Below are positions 1 through 8,834 of a stretch of DNA of 64,000 bases, one piece after another. Both the position numbers and the translations under genes were made by a program. The stretch spans positions 1-64,000 of the forward strand of contig JAAYVE010000055.1 of assembly GCA_012517315.1 (NCBI GenBank), in the 5' to 3' direction. A model generated the notes under the pieces. It was not told where the DNA came from and did not search any database. It saw nothing but the letters and a program-made list of their open reading frames with translations. Within the stretch, counting starts at the first letter, position 1. Every line of letters begins with the position of its first letter. The stretch comes from Deltaproteobacteria bacterium (GTDB lineage Bacteria; Desulfobacterota; Syntrophobacteria; Syntrophobacterales; Syntrophobacteraceae).

Positions 1-2832
1 GAGGAACAGGCCCTGGCGGAGGCCCGCAAATGCCTCGACTGCATGGTCTGTTGCGAATGCCTCCAGTGCGTGGATGCATGCCTTGCCAAGGCGATCATTC
101 ACAGTGATGAACCCGCAGTGAGAGAGATCCATGTGGGTGCGATCATACTGGCTGCCGGTTTTCAGGCCTTTGATCCTGCACGCTTTGAATCCTATTCGTA
201 CGCATCCCACCCAAACGTAGTAACGGCTTTTGAATTCGAACGGCTTCTGAGCGCAGGGGGACCCACTTCGGGACATCTGGAGCGTCCCTCCTCGATCCAG
301 CTGGACGGCCAAATTCGTCAGCTGGAAAACGAGTGGAGCAAGCTCCTGAAAACCTGCCGGCAGCTGGAGGAAAAGCACGGAACAACCACGCAGAAGATTG
401 CTCAGCAGTATTATGGTGCAACGCCAGAAGATCCTGAGATGGCTTTTTGGATGTCCTTGGCGGAGAAGGTCCGCAAGGTGGAACAGGAAATCGCCCGTCT
501 CAAAGAGAGGGCCGCTGCGGAGCACGAACCTAGAAAGATCGCATGGCTCCAGTGTGTGGGCTCAAGGGAAATCAACCGTTGCGACAACGGGTACTGTTCC
601 GGGGTCTGCTGCATGTATGCCATCAAGGAGGCCGTCATTGCCAAGGAGCATTCAAAGGAAGAGCTGGAAGCGGCCATTTTCTTCATGGACATGCGAACGC
701 ACGGCAAAGAGTTCGAGCAGTACTACGAAAGGGCCAGGGAAAATGGCATACGGTTCATCCGATCTCGCATCCACAGTGTCGAACCCTGTGCCGACTCGGA
801 CGACTTGCGTCTGGCCTATGTGACCGACTCAGGGAAAATGGTCGAAGAGGATTTCGACATGGTGGTCCTCTCGGTAGGTCTTGAATCGCCGCCGGGAATT
901 CAGGAATTGGCCCAAAGGCTCGGAATCGAGCTGGATCACTACAATTTCGCTCGCACCACCAGTTTTAACCCTGTTGAAACATCGAGGCCCGGAGTCTTCG
1001 TGTGCGGGGTCCTCCAGGGACCGAAGGACATACCGGTCTCGGTCATGGAAGCATCCGCTGCCGCCGGAGCAGCTGCAACTCGTCTTGCCGCCGCCCGCAA
1101 CACCCTGGTGAAAAAGAAGACATTCCCCGAAGAGCGCGATGTCAGTTCCGAGAAGCCTCGCATCGGGGTCTTTGTGTGCAATTGCGGTGTGAACATCTCC
1201 AGCGTGGTCCGTGTTCCTGAGGTGGCCCGCTATGCCGCTACCCTGCCTCATGTTGTATACGTTCAGGAGAATCTGTTTTCCTGCTCCCAGGATGCTCAAG
1301 ACCGCCTTGTGAGTGTCATCAAGGAACAGAACCTGAACCGGGTTGTCGTGGCTGCATGCTCACCGAGAACACACGAGCCCCTGTTTCAGGAGACGATGCG
1401 CAACAGCGGTCTGAACAAATATTTGTTTGAACAGGCCAACATTCGTGACCAATGCTCCTGGGTTCATGCAGGGGACCCGGACGCAGCGACGGAGAAGGCG
1501 AAAGATCTCGTTCGCATGGCGGTTTCCCGGGCAGCCCTCATCGAACCCCTGCCCATGCCCTCCGTCCCGGTAACTCCAGCTGCGCTGATCGTCGGAGGCG
1601 GAATCGCCGGCATGGTCGCCGCCCTCACCCTTGCCCGCCAGGGGTTCAAGGCCCACATCATCGAAAAAAAGGGTTTCCTGGGAGGCCATGGCCGCAAGGT
1701 CCGCACCACCTGGAAGGGCGAAAGCGTGGAGGAATTCCTGGCAGACCTCGTGAAGGAAGTGAACGGGCACCCCGACATCGAGGTGTATCTCAACTCCGAG
1801 GTCACAGCCTCTTCCGGTTATGTGGGAAACTTCCGCTCGGTCATCACATCGGGGGACGGAGCGGGTATCCGGGAACTGGAGCATGGGGTGACCATCCTTG
1901 CCACCGGCGCCCACTCCCTCAAGCCGGACGAGTACCTCTACGGGAAGAACGGGCGCGTGTTCCGCTGGCATGAATTGGATGAGGCCTGGGACCAGGATCT
2001 GGTGAAAAACGCCCAGTGCGCGGTGTTCATCCAGTGCGTGGGATCCCGGGAACCTCAACGTCCACACTGCAGCCGCATCTGCTGCACCTTTTCCGTACAG
2101 AAGTCCATCGAGCTCAAGGAACGCAACCCGGAGATGGATGTTTACATCCTCTACAGAGACATGCGCACCTATGGTGAACGGGAAGACCTCTACAGAGAAG
2201 CCCGACGCCGGGGGGTGCTCTTCATTCGATACGATCTGGAAAACAAACCCGAGGTGCAGGAGACGGAGAGTGGGGGGCTGGAAGTGACGGTGATCGACCA
2301 TGTGCTCCAGCGTCCCGTCGTGCTCAAACCGGATTTCGTCACCCTGGCAACCGCCATCGAAACCCGCGACATCGAGCAGTTGGCTCAGCTTTTCAAGGTT
2401 CCTGTGAGCCAGGACAGTTTTTTCCTGGAAGTCCACATGAAGCTCAGGCCGGTGGACTTCGCCACAGACGGAGTTTTCGTGTGCGGCCTCGCCCACTACC
2501 CCAAGCCCATCGACGAAAGTATCGCCCAAGCCCAGGCGGCGGCGGCCCGAGCGGCGACCATCCTTGCGCAGAAAAGCATCGACGTGGACGGGGTGGTGGC
2601 CCATGTGGACCAATCCCTCTGCCGGGGCTGCGGAAAGTGCGTTGAAGTATGCCCTTATGGGGCTCCCCGGTTGACGGAAATCGGCGAGGACATGCGCATT
2701 TCCGAAATCCAGGAGGCCCTTTGCAAGGGGTGCGGTGCCTGTGCCGTTGCCTGCCCTACCGGAGCGGCGGCCATTCGACATTTCAACGACCGGGAGGTCC
2801 TCACCATGGTCGAGGCAGCCCTGTGCAAGTGA
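1..2832 (+). CDS. HdrA-like flavin/iron-sulfur protein HdrA1 (5' end outside window)
   Basis: The reading frame is open from the first base, so the N-terminus is missing; 943 residues are visible. It is a double-lobed HdrA-type protein, expected to be a cytoplasmic electron-transfer subunit carrying FAD and [4Fe-4S] clusters. Visible residues 11-28 form a dense Cys cluster (CLDCMVCCECLQC). The first lobe has the HdrA motifs QCVGSRE and CSGVCCM and ends near residue 370. The second lobe repeats the family plan: IGVFVCNCG at its start, a GxGxxG FAD motif (VGGGIAGM) near 530, QCVGSRE again near 680, and two ferredoxin-like clusters (CRGCGKC, CKGCGAC) near 880-930. Residues about 101-175 are a charged, heptad-like stretch absent from ordinary HdrA. 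The two lobes match the separate downstream proteins HdrA2 and HdrA3, so this is the fused form. Family assignment is strong; the donor and acceptor are not known from sequence. Confidence 0.85.
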   Translation, partial: EEQALAEARKCLDCMVCCECLQCVDACLAKAIIHSDEPAVREIHVGAIILAAGFQAFDPARFESYSYASHPNVVTAFEFERLLSAGGPTSGHLERPSSIQLDGQIRQLENEWSKLLKTCRQLEEKHGTTTQKIAQQYYGATPEDPEMAFWMSLAEKVRKVEQEIARLKERAAAEHEPRKIAWLQCVGSREINRCDNGYCSGVCCMYAIKEAVIAKEHSKEELEAAIFFMDMRTHGKEFEQYYERARENGIRFIRSRIHSVEPCADSDDLRLAYVTDSGKMVEEDFDMVVLSVGLESPPGIQELAQRLGIELDHYNFARTTSFNPVETSRPGVFVCGVLQGPKDIPVSVMEASAAAGAAATRLAAARNTLVKKKTFPEERDVSSEKPRIGVFVCNCGVNISSVVRVPEVARYAATLPHVVYVQENLFSCSQDAQDRLVSVIKEQNLNRVVVAACSPRTHEPLFQETMRNSGLNKYLFEQANIRDQCSWVHAGDPDAATEKAKDLVRMAVSRAALIEPLPMPSVPVTPAALIVGGGIAGMVAALTLARQGFKAHIIEKKGFLGGHGRKVRTTWKGESVEEFLADLVKEVNGHPDIEVYLNSEVTASSGYVGNFRSVITSGDGAGIRELEHGVTILATGAHSLKPDEYLYGKNGRVFRWHELDEAWDQDLVKNAQCAVFIQCVGSREPQRPHCSRICCTFSVQKSIELKERNPEMDVYILYRDMRTYGEREDLYREARRRGVLFIRYDLENKPEVQETESGGLEVTVIDHVLQRPVVLKPDFVTLATAIETRDIEQLAQLFKVPVSQDSFFLEVHMKLRPVDFATDGVFVCGLAHYPKPIDESIAQAQAAAARAATILAQKSIDVDGVVAHVDQSLCRGCGKCVEVCPYGAPRLTEIGEDMRISEIQEALCKGCGACAVACPTGAAAIRHFNDREVLTMVEAALCK

Positions 2833-3042
2833 CTTCCATCGGCTTCCCCGTTCGGCACCTTTCGTGAGATGGGGAAGGCGCGGAAAGACGTGGAAACAAC
2901 GGTTTCCGCTCTCAAAATGGTGAGCCGACAGCAGGGGGGACTCGTCACGACTTGGGTCATTCTCTCAGATTCCGGTCACCTTCAGGACAAGGGGAAACGA
3001 GGAGTGAGTTCCTGCGGGGCATCAAGGGAGGGAGAGTAAATC

Positions 3043-3462
3043 ATGTCAGCGGAGTTCGAGCCGAGAATCGTCGCCTTTTGCTGCAACTGGTGCGCCTATG
3101 CCGGGGCCGACTTGGCCGGCGTGAGCCGGTTGCAGTATCCTCCCAACATTCGGGTGATCCGGGTCATGTGCTCGGGCCGGATCTCGCCGGATTTCATCCT
3201 CAAGGCTTTCCAGCTGGGGGCGGATGGGGTCCTCATCAGCGGCTGACACATTGGTGACTGCCATTACCTGGACGGTAATGAGAAAGCCAGCCGCACCGTG
3301 GAAATGACCCGCGAACTCCTCGCCCTCATGGGCATCGACAACGAGCGCCTGGCCCTCGAATGGGTTTCATCTGCAGAAGGCGCGCGCTTCGCTCGAATCG
3401 TGACCGATTTCACCAACAAGATCAAATCAATCGGGAAGTCTCCATTGGGGGTGGCTGCATGA
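3043..3462 (+). CDS. MvhD/FlpD-family iron-sulfur subunit, selenoprotein (Sec68)
   Basis: MvhD carries a [2Fe-2S] cluster and passes electrons between a hydrogenase or other donor and HdrA. A strong ribosome site (GGAGGGAGAG) precedes ATG 3043. Translation meets TGA at 3244-3246 (codon 68), and the same frame then runs on to TGA 3460-3462, giving 139 residues, the normal size of the family. The TGA falls in [17 protein letters not shown], where relatives have GCHxGDCHY, so it replaces a conserved cluster Cys. Other ligand-type residues are C13, C14, C17, C43 and C73. A 7-bp stem with a 5-nt loop lies at 3262-3280, correctly placed for a bacterial SECIS. The stop overlaps the ATG of the next gene (ATGA). 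Read as a plain stop, the product would be a useless 67-residue fragment. Sec insertion is inferred from sequence. Confidence 0.9.
3262..3280 (+). promoter_or_regulatory. SECIS-like hairpin for MvhD1
   Basis: CATTACC (3262-3268) and GGTAATG (3274-3280) are perfect complements around the loop TGGAC. The stem starts 15 nt after the TGA at 3244-3246, in the range known for bacterial SECIS elements read by SelB, and the loop contains GG. The hairpin lies inside the coding sequence, as is normal in bacteria. No folding energy was calculated. Confidence 0.75.
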
Positions 3463-4580
3463 GCATCGAAGAAGCCATCAAGGCCTACCAGACCTATTAC
3501 TGCCTGGATTGCGGCGTATGCACGGGAAGTTGTCCCGTCTCCAGGGTCAACCCCGGTTTTTCACCCCGCCTGATGGTGGAAAAGGCGCTGCTGGAACTGG
3601 GCGAAGAACTGCTTCAGGACCGTGAGCTCTGGTCCTGCCTCACCTGCAGCCGCTGCTTCGAGCGGTGTCCGACCCATATCAATTTCCCCGAGTTCATGCG
3701 AAGGATTCGGGAAGAAGCCACCCGGAGAGGCTTCGGCCCTGTTCTTGCCCATCACGGGATGCTCCAGAGTGTCATGGAGCTGCAAACCCAGGGAATCCAC
3801 CAGAAGAAGACTCAATGGGCCAGGGAATCCGGCCGCATTGCAGAATCGGGGGACATCTTTTTTTTCGTGGGCTGCATGCCCTATTTCCAGGTCATCTTCC
3901 GAGATATCGGCGTGGACAGCCTCTCCATCAGCCGCAGGGTAATCAAGGTTCTCAACGCAGCGGGAATCGAACCCATCGTGTCCGACGACGAGGTGTGCTG
4001 CGGTCATGACATGTTGTGGAACGGAAAAACGGAGGTCTTTCTGCAGCTGGCCCGGCGCAACGTAGAGGTGATCCGCAGCTCGGGGGCGAAGCAGGTGGTT
4101 TTCAACTGTCCCGAGGGGTACCACCTGTTCCGGAATTTCTATCCAGAGTACTTGGGTCCCCTGGATTTCGAGGTGGTGCATTTTTACGATTTCGTGGAAA
4201 GGTTGCTTGCCGAAGGCCGCATCGCACTGGGCAATGGTGGAGGGGTCTACACGTACCATGATCCCTGCCGTCTCGGGAGGATGGCCCGCATTTTCGACAG
4301 CCCCAGGGGCATTCTGGCACAAATCCCCGGGGGTGAAGTGGTGGAGATGGAGAGAAACCGGGAGAACGCTCTTTGCTGCGGCACGAGCGGCTGGGCGAAC
4401 TGTTCCGTCGGTTCCAAGCAGATCCAGGTGGAACGTCTCAAGGAGGCAAAAGCCACGGGGGCTCACACCCTGGTCACCGCCTGCCCCAAGTGCCAGATCC
4501 ACCTGACCTGCGCACTCAGCAACATGAACCTGGATCTGAAAATCGCAGACCTGACCACCCTCATCGCGGACGGGGTCTGA
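3459..4580 (+). CDS. HdrD-like protein: HdrC ferredoxin domain fused to HdrB CCG domains
   Basis: This 373-residue protein would be the disulfide-reducing or acceptor-binding arm of the Hdr complex. The HdrC-type part has two [4Fe-4S] motifs, C15/C18/C21/C25 and C60/C63/C66/C70. The HdrB-type part has two CCG-like repeats: VGCMPYF with VCCGHDMLW and FNCPEG, then YHDPC with LCCGTSGW and ACPKC. In methanogens the paired CCG motifs bind the two unusual [4Fe-4S] clusters that cleave CoM-S-S-CoB; bacteria have no such disulfide, so the substrate here is unknown. ATG 3459 overlaps the MvhD1 stop by 3 bases, implying translational coupling. HdrB and HdrC are separate genes in most HdrABC systems, while HdrD is naturally fused. 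Confidence 0.88.
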   Translation: MSIEEAIKAYQTYYCLDCGVCTGSCPVSRVNPGFSPRLMVEKALLELGEELLQDRELWSCLTCSRCFERCPTHINFPEFMRRIREEATRRGFGPVLAHHGMLQSVMELQTQGIHQKKTQWARESGRIAESGDIFFFVGCMPYFQVIFRDIGVDSLSISRRVIKVLNAAGIEPIVSDDEVCCGHDMLWNGKTEVFLQLARRNVEVIRSSGAKQVVFNCPEGYHLFRNFYPEYLGPLDFEVVHFYDFVERLLAEGRIALGNGGGVYTYHDPCRLGRMARIFDSPRGILAQIPGGEVVEMERNRENALCCGTSGWANCSVGSKQIQVERLKEAKATGAHTLVTACPKCQIHLTCALSNMNLDLKIADLTTLIADGV

Positions 4581-4619
4581 CGGCATCGGCATGATCATTT
4601 GACGGGAACGAGGTGTATC

Positions 4620-6152
4620 GTGAGCAACGACGTTTTGGTCATCGGAGGCGGGATCGCCGGAATTCAGGCGGCTTTGGACCTGGCTGAAATGGGCATTCAG
4701 GTGCACATGGTGGAGAGGCTCCCCAGCATCGGCGGCAAAATGGCCCAGTTAGACAAGACCTTTCCCACCAACGACTGCGCCATCTGAATTCTCTCGCCCA
4801 AGCTGCTGGATGTCGGTCGACATCCCCGAATCAATCTCCTGGCTTACAGCGAGGTGGAACAGGTCAGCGGTGAAGTGGGGGCTTTCCAGGTAGCGGTGCG
4901 CAAGAAGGCCCGTTATGTCAACGAAAACCTCTGCACCGGCTGTGGGGCGTGTGCGGAGAAGTGTCCCACCATGGTGGTGGATGTTTTCAATGCAGGCCTG
5001 GGCAATCGTAAGGCCATTTACAAGTATTTTCCCCAGGGCATCCCTTCCGTTTTCACCATCGACGCAGCCGCCTGCCGCCAACTGGGGCAGGGGAAGAAGT
5101 GCGGCGTGTGTGCAAAGGTCTGTCAGGCCAAAGCCGTTGACTACGATCAAAAGGACACACTCATCCAACTGGAGGTGGGGGCGGTCGTCATCGCCACCGG
5201 CTACGAGGTTTTCGATCCCTCGGTCATCCCCGAATACGGGTACGACCGCATCCCCAATGTGGTGACGGCCCTGGAGTTTGAGCGCCTACTGAGCGCGAGC
5301 GGCCCCACGGCAGGGCACCTGGACCGGCCGTCGGAATTGGCCTTGGTCAAGGAAATGGAAGAGGCTGAGAAAGAGCACAAAAAGCTTCAGCGCCAGGTGA
5401 GCCAACTGGAGGAGAAGCACGGAAAACCGTCATCTGAGATCGTCGCCGCGTTTCAATCGGGTACGTTACCGGACGATGCGGACCTGCGGAACTGGGCTCT
5501 TCTCGCCCAGGATCTGGCCTCCCTTGAGGCACGACTGGATTCCATGAACCGCCGCAAGGCCACCGCCTCGGTTGCTCGAAAGCTCGCTTTCATCCAGTGT
5601 GTGGGTTCAAGGGACTTCCGCTTCAACCCCTTCTGTTCGTCCTACTGCTGCATGCATTCCGTCAAGGAAGCGATGATCGCCCACGAGCACGACAACGGCG
5701 TCCACTCTTCCATATTTTGCATGGACCTTCGCGCAGTGGGGCGGGGATTCGAGGAATACAAACTCCGGGGGGGCAAGCAGGCCAACATCCGGTATATACG
5801 CGGGCGGGTGGCGGAAATCACACAGGATGAGGCGCTCAACCCCGTGGTTTGGTATGAATCCACCCAGAATCGGCAGGTCGTGCACGAAACCTTCGACCTG
5901 GTGATTCTCGCCACGGCATGCGTTCCATCCCCCGGCGCCGCGGAACTGGCCCGCCAGTTTCAGGTGGAATTGGACCGCAACGGTTTCTTCAAAACGGACC
6001 CACTGGCTCCCCTCAACACTAGTCGACCTGGTGTTTTCGTGTGCGGATGTGCCCAGGGCCCCATGGACATCCCTGAATCCGTGGCCCAGGCCAGCAGCGC
6101 GGCTGCCCGTGCGGCCGAAATTGTCGCCCCTGCCAGGCAGGCGGTTGGGTGA
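4620..6152 (+). CDS. HdrA2, Sec-containing HdrA lobe (Sec56)
   Basis: GTG 4620 with GAGG upstream begins a 510-residue protein if TGA 4785-4787 (codon 56) is decoded as Sec. The N-terminal FAD motif [14 protein letters not shown] is followed by [22 protein letters not shown]; canonical HdrA has Cys at the U position. Two iron-sulfur sites follow: C105/C108/C111/C115 and C152/C161/C164/C168. Then come QCVGSRD, the CCMHSVKEA element and the closing [13 protein letters not shown] motif. Residues about 240-318 are a charged coiled-coil-like insertion between the RPS element and the QCVGSRD strand. The usual HdrA N-terminal domain and C-terminal ferredoxins are missing; they are supplied by the next gene, HdrA3. 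HdrA is a known selenoprotein in methanococci, so Sec here has precedent. Confidence 0.9.
4808..4825 (+). promoter_or_regulatory. SECIS-like hairpin for HdrA2
   Basis: GGATGTC (4808-4814) pairs perfectly with GACATCC (4819-4825) around the loop GGTC. The stem starts 20 nt after TGA 4785-4787. The loop GGUC resembles the G/U apical loop recognised by SelB. Distance, stem length and loop agree with the bacterial SECIS pattern. Confidence 0.78.
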
Positions 6153-6169
6153 TGACGTGAGGTGTCAAA

Positions 6170-7849
6170 TTGAGTGACCAGATTCGTATTGGAGTGTTTG
6201 TCTGCGATTGCGGGAGCAACATCGCGGGATACGTGGATGTGAAGGCATTGGCGGAGTATGCCAAGACCCTGCCCAACGTCGTCTACGTCAAGGAGAACCT
6301 GTACACCTGTTCCGAGAGCGGGATCAACGAGATCAAGGCCGCCATTCGGGAGCAGAGTCTCAATAGGGTGGTGGTGGCATCCTGCACGCCCCGCACTCAT
6401 GAACCCCTCTTCCGGGGGACCTGCGAGGAGGCCGGACTCAACCCCTATCTCTTCGAAATGGTGAACATCCGGGACCAGTGTTCCTGGGTGCACATGCAGG
6501 AACGGGAATCAGGAACCAACAAGGCAAAAGACCTCATCCGCATGGGTGTGGCCAAGGCGGCACTGCTGGAACCGCAGGAATCCATCAAGTCGGAAATGGA
6601 TCCCAATGCCCTGGTCATGGGCGGGGGAATCAGCGGTATGACCGCCGCCCTCGCCCTCGCCAACCGGGGCTATCAGGTTTACCTGGTTGAGAAGCAGGCC
6701 CAGCTCGGCGGTCTTCTTCTCCAATTGGACACGCTGGGGCCCTCCGGTGTGGATGCGGCCGCTTTTGCCGCAAGCCAGGCGGAGCTCGTCCGCAACCACC
6801 CTCGGATCCGACTCATGACTTCCACCCAGGTGAAAGATATCAGCGGGTACATCGGGCATTTCAAGGTCACGACGGCCAGCGACGGGAAGGAGGAGCAATT
6901 CGGGGTCGGCGTGGTCATCGTCGCCACAGGAGCCCAGATTCTCAAGCCTCACGGCCTGTTCGGCTATGACGGCGAGCGAGTGATCACTCAGCTAGAGCTG
7001 GAAGCCCGTTTCAAGAGGGGAACCTTTTCCGCCGGGAACGTCGTCATGATCCAATGCGCCGGTGCGCGCATCGAGGAGCGAAAGTACTGTTCCCGCATCT
7101 GCTGTATGGTGGCCCTGAAAAATGCCATCCAAATCAAGGAAACACACCCCGGCACAGGTGTCCGCGTACTCTACCGGGACATCCAGGCTTACGGGACGGA
7201 GAACGAAGAGATGTACCGCCGTGCCAGGGAACTGGGGGTCATCTTCATCAACTACGATGTGAACGTGCCGCCCAAGGTGCATGGGGAAAAGGTCACGGTC
7301 ACCCACCAACTGCTGGGGAGGGAACTGGATCTCCCGGCGGACCTGGTTGTCCTGTCGACACCGCTCATCGCCGGGGAGGACAACGAAGCCATTTCCAAGT
7401 TGCTCCGCGTTTCCCTGGATGAAAACAAGTTCTTTCTGGAAGGCCACGTGAAACTCAAGCCGTTGGATTTTGCCACGGACGGGGTGTACCTGTGCGGCAA
7501 CGCCCACTACCCTGCAACGGTGCGGGAAGCAATCTCCCAAGCCCTGGGCGCTGCGTCCCGGGCGTCCATTCCCTTGGCCAAGGGGGTGATGACGGTCGAG
7601 CCCATTGTCTCGACGCTGGTGGATGAGGACGCCTGCCGCGGTTGCGGCCTTTGTGTGGCCCTTTGCCCCTACGGTGCCCTGGAGATCGTCCGGACGGAAA
7701 AGGGACGTAAAGTGAGAGTGATTCCCGTGGCATGCAAGGGCTGCGGCGTGTGTGCCGCCACCTGCTATCAGCACGCCCTGTCCATCAACTCTTACACTGA
7801 CAGGCAGATCGCGGAGCAGATCAGCGCGTGTCTCGAGTCGTCAGGATAA
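6170..7849 (+). CDS. HdrA3, second HdrA lobe with C-terminal ferredoxin domain
   Basis: This 559-residue protein starts at TTG 6170 with GAGG upstream, 17 nt after HdrA2. It opens with the HdrA N-terminal domain (IGVFVCDCG, SCTPRTHEPLF, RDQCSWVHM). An FAD motif (VMGGGISGM) follows near residue 145, then the CSRICCM element near 305. The C-terminal end has two [4Fe-4S] motifs, CRGCGLC and CKGCGVC, near 485-535. The FPTxDCxxC iron-sulfur insertion of a full HdrA is absent, so it complements HdrA2. Together the pair equals the fused architecture of HdrA1, and it also resembles the QmoA/QmoB split of sulfate reducers. It probably receives electrons through the C-terminal ferredoxin clusters and bound FAD. 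Confidence 0.85.
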   Translation: MSDQIRIGVFVCDCGSNIAGYVDVKALAEYAKTLPNVVYVKENLYTCSESGINEIKAAIREQSLNRVVVASCTPRTHEPLFRGTCEEAGLNPYLFEMVNIRDQCSWVHMQERESGTNKAKDLIRMGVAKAALLEPQESIKSEMDPNALVMGGGISGMTAALALANRGYQVYLVEKQAQLGGLLLQLDTLGPSGVDAAAFAASQAELVRNHPRIRLMTSTQVKDISGYIGHFKVTTASDGKEEQFGVGVVIVATGAQILKPHGLFGYDGERVITQLELEARFKRGTFSAGNVVMIQCAGARIEERKYCSRICCMVALKNAIQIKETHPGTGVRVLYRDIQAYGTENEEMYRRARELGVIFINYDVNVPPKVHGEKVTVTHQLLGRELDLPADLVVLSTPLIAGEDNEAISKLLRVSLDENKFFLEGHVKLKPLDFATDGVYLCGNAHYPATVREAISQALGAASRASIPLAKGVMTVEPIVSTLVDEDACRGCGLCVALCPYGALEIVRTEKGRKVRVIPVACKGCGVCAATCYQHALSINSYTDRQIAEQISACLESSG

Positions 7850-8009
7850 ACGCGGTATCGAGGGCACGAGAGTTTTGGTTTGTGGTTTTTTCGCCCTTCA
7901 CAGTAGAAGGGTGCCCGGGATGGTCTCCCTCCCCAGGGAAATACTCCTGGGCTTGAGGGAAGGGATGACTCAGAGACTAGAACTCTTGACACTGACGGAG
8001 GTGGAGGGA

Positions 8010-8798
8010 ATGTCCGATTTTACACCGAAGATCCTGGTGTTCTGCTGCACATGGTGAGGCTACGCCGCGGCAGACTTCGCTGGAGTTTCCAGGATGCAAT
8101 ACACTACGGATGCTCGCATTATCCGTATCATGTGTACCGGCCGGGTCGATCCCACTATGATATCCGACGCCTTCCTCAAGGGGGCCGACGGTGTGATGGT
8201 CGTGGGCTGTCATTTCGGGGACTGCCATTACATCACGGGCAACTATCAGGGAAAGATCAAGGTGGGGATCGCGGCCCGCGCCCTTGACTACGTGGGTCTC
8301 AACCCAAAGCGCGTGTTCTTCGGGCAGTGCTCTTCCGCCGAAGGGGAACGTTTCGTCAAGATGGTGACCGATTTCGACAAGGACATCCGCGAGATTGGCC
8401 CCCTCGGGACGGGAGACCGCCTCCCACCCCCCCAGCTCCATGAGAAGATCGAGGTAGCTCACACGGCGCTCGCCAAGGAAAAAATCCGCTGGGTGGTGGG
8501 AAAATTCACCGAGTTCACCACCAAGGGAAACAAATACGGAGAGCGATTCACAGAACACGAAATGTGGCGGACTCTGGACACCATCGTCATGGATGAGGTG
8601 GCCACCTATGAAATCATGAGAGAACTGAACCGAGGCCCCGTATCGGTGAAGACCCTATCCTCAAGGCTCAAGCTTCCCTCAGCCCACGTGTTGAAATACG
8701 TCTTGGCTTTGCAGCGTAGAGGGTTTGCAGAGCTTGCGGGCATCGAGGGGACCTCCCCTCTGTACCGTATCGCCCGGCAGCAGGTCGATGCAGCATAG
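8010..8798 (+). CDS. MvhD2 iron-sulfur subunit, selenoprotein (Sec16), with C-terminal extension
   Basis: ATG 8010 (GGAGG upstream) runs through TGA 8055-8057 (codon 16) to a stop at 8798, giving 262 residues. The start FCCTW-U-GYAAAD matches [12 protein letters not shown] of MvhD1, so the UGA replaces a cluster Cys, here at a different site from MvhD1. C12, C13, C42, C67 and C72 are present. The MvhD domain ends near residue 130. The remaining 130 residues are not part of normal MvhD; about 185-255 (VATYEIMREL, SRLKLPSAHVLKYV, LQRRGFAEL) looks like a winged-helix fold, which is inference. A start codon downstream of the UGA would remove the conserved cysteines, so Sec readthrough is the sensible reading. 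A stem-loop follows at 8080-8092. Confidence 0.88.
8080..8092 (+). promoter_or_regulatory. SECIS-like hairpin for MvhD2
   Basis: CTGGA (8080-8084) and TCCAG (8088-8092) pair around the loop GTT, starting 22 nt after TGA 8055-8057. The stem is shorter than those of the other two genes, but spacing and the G/U loop fit a bacterial SECIS. Confidence 0.6.
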
Positions 8799-8834
8799 GT
8801 TTTCATGCTTCCACACTTTCGGGAGGATGCAATT

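Noticed and set aside
1360-2781. A 473-codon open frame opposite HdrA1
   Set aside because: No recognisable motif; the + strand protein is clearly coding with iron-sulfur motifs throughout.
3244-3246. TGA as a true stop or a pseudogene lesion in MvhD1
   Set aside because: Three independent genes in one operon show TGA at conserved Cys codons, each with a SECIS-like hairpin; decay would not choose these positions.
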